Shown here piece after piece: positions 52,548 through 61,506 of a stretch of 64,000 nucleotides of DNA. The notes under the pieces are model-generated. The model saw only the letters and a list, made by a program, of their open reading frames with translations, made no database searches and was not told the origin of the DNA. Origin of the DNA: Marchantia polymorpha subsp. ruderalis (lineage: Eukaryota > Streptophyta > Marchantiopsida > Marchantiales > Marchantiaceae); NCBI GenBank assembly GCA_037833965.1, contig AP031353.1, forward strand, positions 5,582,501 to 5,646,500, read 5' to 3'. The position numbers and the translations under genes were made by a program. Position 1 is the stretch's first letter, and each line of letters opens with the position of its first letter.

Positions 52548-55500
52548 CTACGCCCTCGGAGTGAAAGAATCTGATCTTCGATGGAATAACTTCAACTTGT
52601 CGTGGTTGACTCGATCGAAATGACGTCCTCCTAACTCCTTGATGTCATAAGTGAAATTTCCCCACACCTTACTTACTATGAAAGGTCCAAAATACTTAGG
52701 AAGAAACTTTTTCCTAGCTCTCTTGTATCTAATTGCATCAAAGAGCATCACCCAATCACCTTCCTTGAACGGCTTCAAGTTCTGGTTTCCACTTCGTTTG
52801 TCGTGATACTTCTTCTGCAATTGTTGAGCCCGCTCCACTCGTACCATGGCTAGTGCTCGAGCTTCCTCCAACTCCATCAATTGTTGTTGGCGAGATTTGA
52901 TGGCTTCTGCTCCATTTGATTTCTTCAACCTTTGCTGGATTGTTGTGAATGTTGTCAAGTCAAACTGTATGGGAAGTTTTGACTCAACTCCATACACCAT
53001 CCGAAAAGGTGAGTATCCGGTAGATGTCTTCCATGTTGTGCGATACTCCCATAAGATAGCATGGAGCCTCTTGTCCCAATTGTGTTTACTCCCGTCCATG
53101 TCTGCATCCTTGGCCAACATCATACACAAAGTGTAGTTGGTCCGCTCCGCCAACCCGTTAGCGTTAGGTTTGTAGGAAGTGGTCACTCGAGCCTTGATGG
53201 AAAAGTGCTCCAACATGGCTTGAATCATACTTCCCACAAATTCTCCTCCTCTATCTGATACTAACTCCAATGGACAACCAAATCGAGTAATGATTCTCTC
53301 ATACAAAAATCTACCAACCTCCTTCTCATTAGTAGATTTAAGTGGTCTTGCCTCTACCCACTTCGTAAGATAATCTGTAGCTATCACAATGAACTTATTC
53401 CCTCGAGGAGTAAGATTCAAAGGACCTACAAAATCTATTCCCCACTTTTCAAAAGGACCTAACACTGGTACAGAAATCATAGGAGGGGTTTTCATGGACT
53501 TTTTAGCAAAAGCTTGACACACATCACAACTTTTGCAATATTCCACACAATCCTTAAAAATACCCTTCCAATGATAACCAGCATCAAGAATTTTGAAGGC
53601 AGTTACCTTCCCCGCAAAATGTCCTCCACATACTGCACCATCATGAAACTCCTTCATGAGTTGTAGTGCCTCTCCCCTCCCAACCGCCCTTCGTAGAAGT
53701 CCGTCAGCTCCTTGATGAAAAAGTACCTTCTCCATGATCATATAAGGTTGACATCTCTTTACTAATGCATTTTTCTCCCTTTGATGCATTCCTTGAGGAA
53801 ACTCTCCTCTAGAGATGAAATCCCAAATTTCCTTGTACTCCTCCGGTACTGTTGTCACCGTGTCCATGACTAGCAAGTCCTCATCCGGAAAGGTGTCATC
53901 TACTGACTGATCTCCTCCATCATCATATGCTCTCGACATCAAATCCGCATTAGCATGCTTCTTTCCAGGTCTATCCTCAATGGTATAATCAAACTCTGCT
54001 AGTAGTAGTTTCCATCTAGCTATTCTCCCTTCAGCATTAGGCTTGTTGAAAATGTATTTCAAAGCCTTATGATCAGTCACTATAGTGAATCTCCCACCCA
54101 ACAAATAATGTCGAAACTTCTTAAGTGAGAAGATTACAGCTAAGGCCTCTCTCTCTGTCACTGAGTAGTTCTTCTCCGCTTGAACCATTTGTCTACTAGC
54201 ATAGGCAATTGGATGATCATGCTTTTCATCATCTAATTGACTCAAGGTGCATCCTACAGCAATATTTGATGCATCTGTGTAGAGAATGAAAGGTTTACCC
54301 CAATCCGGTTTCGCCAAAATTGGAGCCGTCACCAACGCCTTCTTGAGAACTTCGAACGCCGTCTTTGCAGCTTCATCCTTGAAAATGAGTTCGTACTCCA
54401 CTCCCTTCTTCATGTAATTTGTCAGGGCATGAGCTTTGTTGGAGAAGGACAAGATGAACCGTCGATAGTACCCCACCATACCAAGGAATTGTCTCAACTT
54501 GGTTAAAGTCGCCGGAAAAGGTAACTCTATGATCCGTGTCACCTTCTCTGGGTCCACCGCTATACCATTCTTGGAGATGATATGCCCCAACAATAGGCCT
54601 TCCTCACATCCAAAAATGCATTTTTCTGGATTGAGTGAAGCCTTAGCTTCCTCCAGCCGTTGAAGTATTTTGATCAAATGATCAAAATGATCCGCTTTCC
54701 TCCCGTAAACACAAAAATCATCTATGAAATCCCTTACAAACTTTCCAATGAAAGGTTCAAACACTCTATTCATGAACCTTTGAAAAGTGGCAGGAGCATT
54801 ACATAGACCAAACGGCATCACTCTAAAAGCGAAGGTTCCCCATGGAGTAGTAAAAGTTGTTTTGAGTTGGTCTTCTAAGGCAATTTGGATTTGGTTATAG
54901 CCACTATAACCATCTCCAAAACTATACCACTCATGGCCAGCAACCTCCTCTAGAATCTCATCTATGAAAGGCAAGGGATAGTAGTCTTTCTTTGTGACAG
55001 CATTCAACTTTTTGTAATCTACGCACACTCGTAGCTTACCATTCTTCTTCTTCACTATCACAATTGGAGACACCCATTCAGAATTTTCTACCTCGTAGAT
55101 GAAGCCAGCCTCCTTGAGCTTGTCGATCTCCTCCTTCACCACAAGAGCCGTAGGTGGATTTATTCGGCGTTGCTTTTGCCGAATAGGACGAGCTTTCTCC
55201 TCCAACTCGATGCGATGAGTCTCCAACGTCACATGCTTAAGATCCTTGTAACTAAAGGCAAAAACATGAATATATTTGCGAAATATATCCAGAAACTTTG
55301 CCTTTTCCTCCTTGGTAACCTTGGGACCAAACCTGAGAGTGGACAGTCGTCGACACACCTCCTCTTCGCTCATCTCCACTTTGTCAGGATCTTTCTTCAC
55401 TCCAGGCCTAGGCAACAACTCCATGGCAGCAATGACTTGTACTTGAACATTATCATCAGAAGAGTACTCCGATGATGTTTCTTGATCAGAAGTTGAGATG

Positions 55501-57320
55501 TCTGTGTCAACTTCTGAAAAGCTACCACTCTCTTCACTCTCAGATTCCCAATACTCGTCAGTTGGTCTATCTGAGTCAGTGGTGGATTCCCCTCCTCTCG
55601 TCAAAGGAACCTTAACTCGATGGTTCTTTGGGCCTATCCTCAAATAGCCCTTGTGCCATCGGTCCGTAGTCCTTACCGCCCTCAACCAAGGACGTCCCAA
55701 CAGCAAGTCGTAGCTAGCTTCCTTGAGAATTTGGAAGGAAAGCAAAGTTTGCACTCCCCTCACACTAACCACAACTTTGTCTACCACCCCCAGTGGTCTT
55801 ACCTTCTGTTTGTTGGCCATACCAACAATTATGCTAGAAGGTCTAGAAGGTTGCATACCCAACTTCTGCATCAACCTCTCAGACATGGCATTCACAGCCG
55901 ATCCACCATCAACCAACACATCTGATACATCATGTCCATTGATCCTCACTTCGATCTTTGAAGCATGTGTACATACCTCCGAAGCAGCCGCATCCACCAC
56001 CCCAACTCCCACATTGGTCATGTGAGCCTTCCCCTTAGATTTCCGCTTCTTGGTCCTTGTGGAGATAAGACCTCCTCTTAACTCCTTCCGAATGGCTGGA
56101 TTCAAGGCAATCAGCTGACCAACTGTTATATTGGCCTTCTGATTTCCTACATCCTCCACCACGTCATACTTAGCTTGAGACGATGAAATGGAAAAGTCAT
56201 CCATGCCCAACTTCTTCCTTGGTACTCTTGGTTGACTCACTCCACTTGACCGTGTACTTCGACTTGGCGTGTCCTCCATGAAAATCGATTCGTCCGCAAA
56301 TCGGGCCCGCTTCTTCTCATGAGCAAGGATATCCACTTTCGATTTTGAGCTCTCCCCTTTCTCAAAAGTGCATTGATGAGGGAATACATCAATGGATGCT
56401 ACTCCCTTATCCTTGGCTTGTTGCGTGGCCGGTGCATTGTTGTTGTGCCGAACTCCATCATGTTGTCGAGGGTTAGGACAATTCCTCTGAAAATGAGGAC
56501 CTCCACAAGAAAAGCAAGAAACCGCAAAGTTTCCTGAAGGTGGATTTCCTCTTGGAGGATAATTTCCATACCCCCTAGAGCCTCCTACTACGTTCTGATT
56601 CCTCTTCTCCCACAACTGTACTACATTGATCTTGAGATCTGCTAGAGTCTCCGTGATAGATTTCAACTCATTTTGAAAATCCACACTAGGATTCGCTATC
56701 GTGGATGAAGTAGAAGTGTTTGAAACAATAGACCTTCCTACAACCGGTGGAGCTACTTCTCTAGCCACCAAGCTAGAATCATCATCTTCTAAGCTCTCCT
56801 CCATTCTAATAGCAATTCGAATGGCTTCAGCCTTAGAAGAGGGCTTCTCGTATCTCACCTTACTTCGAATCTCTGGTCTCAAACCTCCAACGAAGTTCTT
56901 CATGAGCATCGCCCTTATCCCCACCATTGTAGCATCCACTTCGTCTCCGCCCTTCCTCAACACCACGTGGAATCTAGATTCCAACTTCTCGGTTCTCTCC
57001 ACATAGGTCCTCACCTTCTCGTTCTCTCCTTGTTTCAAGAAGGTGACCTCACACATCAACTTTTCATAACTTTCACTGGGAAGAAAGTTTTCGATCAGGT
57101 TCTCCGTTAATGTCTCCCACGTGTCGTCCTCCGAATGCTCCCTCTTGTACTCCTTGTACCACTTGAGAGCAGAATCCTCCAAGAAATCCGGCAAAAGCAT
57201 AGCCCACTCGTCTTTCTTCCTCTCATTGTTTCCTATGCAAGCCCTCTTGAAGTCCCTAACAAAAGCTTCTACATCCTCATTCTCCCTCCCATAAAATACC
57301 GGAAGCTTCCCCATTTCCAA
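52548..57320 (-). CDS. Element 2 Gag-Pol polyprotein, 1590 aa, intact
   Basis: A single frame encodes the whole polyprotein. Gag covers about residues 1-230 (WAMLLPDFLEDSALKWYKEY). A zinc knuckle at about 269-281 has unusual CX2CX3HX4C spacing (CFSCGGPHFQRNC). Protease has VLVDGGSAVNAM (about 468-479) with DGGS in place of DSG/DTG, as in some plant gypsy elements, then DLLLGRPWL. RT spans about 730-900 with FIDDFCVYG near 865. RNase H begins at ILYTDASNIAVG (about 1012). Integrase has the HHCC finger (about 1226-1268) and DDE residues near 1296, 1356 and 1392 (WGIDFVGP, SDRGGEFVG, LAERTNYT). There is no chromodomain. Unlike Element 1 there is no stop between Gag and Pol, so the two elements use different strategies to set the Gag:Pol ratio. 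Confidence 0.92.
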   Translation of the reverse strand: MEMGKLPVFYGRENEDVEAFVRDFKRACIGNNERKKDEWAMLLPDFLEDSALKWYKEYKREHSEDDTWETLTENLIENFLPSESYEKLMCEVTFLKQGENEKVRTYVERTEKLESRFHVVLRKGGDEVDATMVGIRAMLMKNFVGGLRPEIRSKVRYEKPSSKAEAIRIAIRMEESLEDDDSSLVAREVAPPVVGRSIVSNTSTSSTIANPSVDFQNELKSITETLADLKINVVQLWEKRNQNVVGGSRGYGNYPPRGNPPSGNFAVSCFSCGGPHFQRNCPNPRQHDGVRHNNNAPATQQAKDKGVASIDVFPHQCTFEKGESSKSKVDILAHEKKRARFADESIFMEDTPSRSTRSSGVSQPRVPRKKLGMDDFSISSSQAKYDVVEDVGNQKANITVGQLIALNPAIRKELRGGLISTRTKKRKSKGKAHMTNVGVGVVDAAASEVCTHASKIEVRINGHDVSDVLVDGGSAVNAMSERLMQKLGMQPSRPSSIIVGMANKQKVRPLGVVDKVVVSVRGVQTLLSFQILKEASYDLLLGRPWLRAVRTTDRWHKGYLRIGPKNHRVKVPLTRGGESTTDSDRPTDEYWESESEESGSFSEVDTDISTSDQETSSEYSSDDNVQVQVIAAMELLPRPGVKKDPDKVEMSEEEVCRRLSTLRFGPKVTKEEKAKFLDIFRKYIHVFAFSYKDLKHVTLETHRIELEEKARPIRQKQRRINPPTALVVKEEIDKLKEAGFIYEVENSEWVSPIVIVKKKNGKLRVCVDYKKLNAVTKKDYYPLPFIDEILEEVAGHEWYSFGDGYSGYNQIQIALEDQLKTTFTTPWGTFAFRVMPFGLCNAPATFQRFMNRVFEPFIGKFVRDFIDDFCVYGRKADHFDHLIKILQRLEEAKASLNPEKCIFGCEEGLLLGHIISKNGIAVDPEKVTRIIELPFPATLTKLRQFLGMVGYYRRFILSFSNKAHALTNYMKKGVEYELIFKDEAAKTAFEVLKKALVTAPILAKPDWGKPFILYTDASNIAVGCTLSQLDDEKHDHPIAYASRQMVQAEKNYSVTEREALAVIFSLKKFRHYLLGGRFTIVTDHKALKYIFNKPNAEGRIARWKLLLAEFDYTIEDRPGKKHANADLMSRAYDDGGDQSVDDTFPDEDLLVMDTVTTVPEEYKEIWDFISRGEFPQGMHQREKNALVKRCQPYMIMEKVLFHQGADGLLRRAVGRGEALQLMKEFHDGAVCGGHFAGKVTAFKILDAGYHWKGIFKDCVEYCKSCDVCQAFAKKSMKTPPMISVPVLGPFEKWGIDFVGPLNLTPRGNKFIVIATDYLTKWVEARPLKSTNEKEVGRFLYERIITRFGCPLELVSDRGGEFVGSMIQAMLEHFSIKARVTTSYKPNANGLAERTNYTLCMMLAKDADMDGSKHNWDKRLHAILWEYRTTWKTSTGYSPFRMVYGVESKLPIQFDLTTFTTIQQRLKKSNGAEAIKSRQQQLMELEEARALAMVRVERAQQLQKKYHDKRSGNQNLKPFKEGDWVMLFDAIRYKRARKKFLPKYFGPFIVSKVWGNFTYDIKELGGRHFDRVNHDKLKLFHRRSDSFTPRA

Positions 57321-57542
57321 CTAATTTTTTTTTTTTTTTTTTTTTCTTTTCTATTGGAAATTTATATGGGGCTTCCTAATACAATATAAACAACACTAAC
57401 TCCATCCTTGAGTAATTCATCAAAGGAAACACAAAAGGAATTGGTTGTTCCAAGATAGCCAAAGCTCTCTCCTCTCCTAGGCATACGATGAGTCTTACCC
57501 TCATCATCATCTTCTCCATCATTCGAATGATGATCTCCATCT

Positions 57543-57986
57543 TCAGTTGGAGCTTGAACCCGCTGAGGTCACTTTCTCTGTTTCAGCACTTAGCTTGCCG
57601 TCAAACCCTTCCACAAGTGATTCCAGAAGTGCCTTCACTCCGCTGCATTCGTGTCCCGCTGGTAGCCCAATCACTCCGCAATTGTCACAGAAGGTGGCGC
57701 TTTGGGATTCATGTGGCGATGATGGTCCCAAGTGAAGTTTCAAATCTCCCAAGTTCCTCTTGCTCCTCAATCTTCTATCTTTGTTCCGCAGGGAACAATT
57801 GACAACCTTATGGCCCTCCTCTCCACAATAAAAACAAGTTTCACGTTTGACTCTTGGAGATTGACTCACTACTCTTTCTTCAAACTCCACCTTGAATTCT
57901 CTTGTATTGGAGTCTAAAGACACTATAACATCCAAGCCTTGAGGTACTTTGGATAACCTAACCTTCCAACCTTCTTGTTCACTCAT
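57543..57986 (-). CDS. Extra ORF upstream of gag in Element 2, 147 aa, zinc-finger-like
   Basis: Starts MSEQEGWKVRLSKVPQGL at 57986, between the primer site and gag, on the same strand. It contains a canonical CCHC knuckle CFYCGEEGHKVVNC (about residues 51-64) and a second Cys/His cluster CDNCGVIGLPAGHEC (about 100-114). The frame is intact in this recent element. Ogre/Tat-type plant elements are known for an extra ORF before gag, so this may be a short analogue; nucleic acid binding is likely from the knuckle. Alternatively it is a remnant 5' extension of gag separated by a stop. Confidence 0.6.
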   Translation of the reverse strand: MSEQEGWKVRLSKVPQGLDVIVSLDSNTREFKVEFEERVVSQSPRVKRETCFYCGEEGHKVVNCSLRNKDRRLRSKRNLGDLKLHLGPSSPHESQSATFCDNCGVIGLPAGHECSGVKALLESLVEGFDGKLSAETEKVTSAGSSSN

Positions 57987-58641
57987 TTTCCCATAAGGTA
58001 GAAACCACTCAAAAGACCTCTCCCAGAAACGCTATCTACTTGACGAAAACTGTGAATAAAGAAATCAAAAACTTTTGCTTTGTTATCTTGCTTTTGTACC
58101 CCCTCAACTTCAAATCAACATAACTTCGTCTCTAGACGTGATCTCTCAGTGAAATTTTGACTCAAACGTAGCTTATCTTCCAATACACACTCGTACGAAG
58201 TTTCAAGGCCTAAATTGAAATACAGAAAAAGTAATCAACTCTGTACAAACTTTCCAGAGAGCAGACTTTTGATACCCGTGAAAACCCACTCAACTTCTAA
58301 CTCTCATATCTTTCTGTTAACACATGATCTGGACCTGAAACAAAAACGTAAATTTTCTCTATCTTTCACTCTAAAATCAATAAAAACTTTGAAGAATACC
58401 TTCAAAAATACTTTTCGGTGTCTAAGATCACTTTTCTCTCAAAAAGACATGTTTACGTGAACAAAACATACAAAATCACTTCTAGGCTATCATATGAGAC
58501 TATGGGATAAACAAATGGAATTTCGCTCTCAAGCACACTCTCCGCTCTTTCATTCCCCAATGTTAACACCAAGTGATCCCTCATGGATACTTTCTCTCGA
58601 GCTAGAAATCGAATCCTAAACATTCCGCCTTCTAGATTGAG
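57987..58641 (-). other. Element 2 5' leader
   Basis: 655 bp between the primer site and the small ORF, with no ORF of note; presumably untranslated leader with packaging signals. Confidence 0.5.
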
Positions 58642-58659
58642 GTCCCGGCAACGGAACCA
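58642..58659 (-). promoter_or_regulatory. Element 2 primer binding site
   Basis: On the - strand TGGTTCCGTTGCCGGGAC, 4 nt inside the LTR end. It resembles the tRNA-Asp-type site (TGGCGCCGTTGCCGGGGA) with changes at three positions. Confidence 0.75.
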
Positions 58660-58663
58660 AAAA

Positions 58664-59520
58664 TGCAACCTCCGGGCTGACTCTCACTCAGGTTTACCTC
58701 TGATGGCTTTGTGGTAGCGCATCATGGTTCTAGAAGACTAAGATTCATACTCTCACTCATGTCCCAAACACCTTCTCTTACAAACTCTCATGTATCACTC
58801 CAACTCACACACAACTCTCCTCACATCACCCTCTTCACATAAATGCAAACACACGTCGATACTCCAAGATACTCAAAAACTTCACTCCTTCATTACTGAA
58901 ACAAGTCCTCACACATGACTCTCCAAACTTGCTTGAGAGGTGCTACTCTACCTCTCTATTTATACTACTTGAGAAGTTACCATAGTAACATGTGGTAATT
59001 TCTCCTAACTTACTTTACCTAGGTAAGTTTGACTAACCTTCTCTACGTGGCAACATGCCATTGGCCTACCTAAACCTTCTAGAAGCTTCTGGAATCCAAG
59101 GTTGAGATGGCGACATGCCATTTGAAGCTTTTAAGCTTCTACAAGCTTCCTAGCCACTAAGTCAACATTAGACTTAGTCTAGCCAATCATCTTTCATACA
59201 TTTAGTCAAACCAATCAAATCCAAGCTTCTAGTCAAATATCTAATCCCTTGGAATCTAGAACTTTTGTATAAGACAAAATAGAAGTGCTCACTCCTTGTA
59301 AAGGACAAAATAGAAGTGCTCACTCCATTCTTCTAGAACTCCGCTAATTATTCCGCCAACTATAGACATTGTAGCTAAACTTAGTCATGACTAGATAAAC
59401 TTAGTTATAACTAACTAGTTTAGTCATAACTAGCTAGTCTTAGCTATGCCTTGGCTAATCATCCTTATTCCCTTGACCACTTCTAAGACTTAGTACATAT
59501 GTGCAACACCCGGTCTTACA
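58664..59520 (-). repeat. Element 2 5' LTR
   Basis: 857 bp, identical by eye to the 3' LTR; TATAAATAG on the - strand at about 58957-58965. Confidence 0.88.
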
Positions 59521-60648
59521 GTCCCCACAAGCACTCATGCTTCTCCTTCAAGTCCCTCAACTCCTGGTCCACTCTAGCTAATAGCTTGCTGGTGTGGACT
59601 TTAGTGCGAGTCCGCCTGCGCACTAACTCGATGTAAGATCCCGGCTGGAGTGGGTCGGCGTATTTATCGACCTTGCGATCCAAGTACCGCAGCAACGGAA
59701 TCACCTGCTCAGAGAGCGCCGCCGCCGGCGCTCCAACAATTTCCTCCTCCTCCTCCTCGGTGTCTTCTGCTCCTGACATTTCTTCCGTGGAGCCTCCGTC
59801 GTCATCATCCGAGTGGAGAATTTCAGTCGCCATTGATTGCGTCGGCGACTGCCCCGAGTGGGGCTGCACGTCCTCGACGTGTGCTGCCTGCGAAGGCACG
59901 GCTGCAGCCTCGCTGCTCGTCGCCAAAATGTCTAAGGCGGAAGGCGAATGTATCCGAGCGGCATCCCCGTCGCTTACTTGTTGATTGCCTCCCGCATTCT
60001 CTCTGTCGCCGTCGTCCGTCGCCGGAGGTGATTGAGCGGAGGGTGGCTGCGCGGGGTTGGATTGCGCATCGCACATCGAGATTTCATCCCGCTGACAGTC
60101 ACTCCGCTCCTCCGTCTGCTGCTCCCTTGATCGGTCCGTGGGGGCTGTGCCCGGCCCGTGCGCAGGCGCATTTGCCGGCGCCTTGTCCGCCGCAGGCGTA
60201 GCGCCGCGGACATCTATCGCCGAAGGCGACATGGCCGGGGGCCGCACGCCCGATGTTCCTTGGCCTATAGGCCCTACCGCCGAAGGCGCATCTATCGGCG
60301 GACTTTCCGCCGACGGTGCGGCCTCCGCACGCTCTCTGCTCGTATCTCCTCGGCTCGAAGGCCCTTGCGCCGAAGGCGCGAATTGCGGCGCGTGGTGCGC
60401 CGGAGGGTCTGGCCCCGAGGGCCGGTGTCTCGTAGGCGGTTCTTCCGCCGGCTCCTTCCCCTTCCTACGTTGGAACGGGGGTGATTCTTGCCTGTGCACA
60501 GGCGGCACGTGTGGAGGTGTCCTGTTCACAGGCGACCTGTGCACAGGCGACCTGTGCACAGGTGAGCGCCTGTGCACAGGCGGACTGCTCCTTCCCACGC
60601 GTAAGCGTAGATCCACGTCCACTTGTGTTCGCCGGTCCGCGGAGGCTC

Positions 60649-61506
60649 TGCAACCTCCGGGCTGACTCTCACTCAGGTTTACCTCTGATGGCTTTGTGGT
60701 AGCGCATCATGGTTCTAGAAGACTAAGATTCATACTCTCACTCATGTCCCAAACACCTTCTCTTACAAACTCTCATGTATCACTCCAACTCACACACAAC
60801 TCTCCTCACATCACCCTCTTCACATAAATGCAAACACACGTCGATACTCCAAGATACTCAAAAACTTCACTCCTTCATTACTGAAACAAGTCCTCACACA
60901 TGACTCTCCAAACTTGCTTGAGAGGTGCTACTCTACCTCTCTATTTATACTACTTGAGAAGTTACCATAGTAACATGTGGTAATTTCTCCTAACTTACTT
61001 TTACCTAGGTAAGTTTGACTAACCTTCTCTACGTGGCAACATGCCATTGGCCTACCTAAACCTTCTAGAAGCTTCCGGAATCCAAGGTTGAGGTGGCGAC
61101 ATGCCATTGGAAGCTTTTAAACTTCTACAAGCTTCCTAGCCACTAAGTCAACATTAGACTTAGTCTAGCCAATCATCTTTCATACATTTAGTCAAACCAA
61201 TCAAATCCAAGCTTCTAGTCAAATATCTAATCCCTTGGAATCTAGAACTTTTGTATAAGACAAAATAGAAGTGCTCACTCCTTGTAAAAGACAAAATAGA
61301 AGTGCTCACTCCATTCTTCTAGAACTCCGCTAATTACTCCGCCAACTATAGACATTGTAGCTAAACTTAGTCATGACTAGATAAACTTAGTTATAACTAA
61401 CTAGTTTAGTCATAACTAGCTAGTCTTAGCTATGCCTTGGCTAATCATCCTTATTCCCTTGACCACTTCTAAGACTTAGTACATATGTGCAACACCCGGT
61501 CTTACA
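60649..61506 (-). mobile_element. Solo LTR of the Element 2 family, 858 bp
   Basis: Same ends as the Element 2 LTR, flanked by the 4-bp duplication 'gctc' (60645-60648, 61507-61510). It differs from the Element 2 LTRs at several positions (for example an extra T in 'acttacttttacc' near 60996 and 'gaggtggcga' near 61090), so it is a separate, somewhat older insertion reduced by LTR-LTR recombination. Confidence 0.88.

Larger units (their letters stand above)
51668..59520 (-). mobile_element. Element 2: complete Ty3/gypsy retrotransposon, 7853 bp
   Basis: LTRs 51668-52524 and 58664-59520 (857 bp each) appear identical by eye, which implies a very recent insertion. The target duplication is 4 bp, 'gtcc' (51664-51667, 59521-59524), and the uninterrupted site is in the 3' LTR near 40465. 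It has a primer site, a polypurine tract (about 52525-52536, CCGGGGGTAAA), an intact 1590-aa Gag-Pol and an extra small ORF. It is potentially autonomous. Confidence 0.9.
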
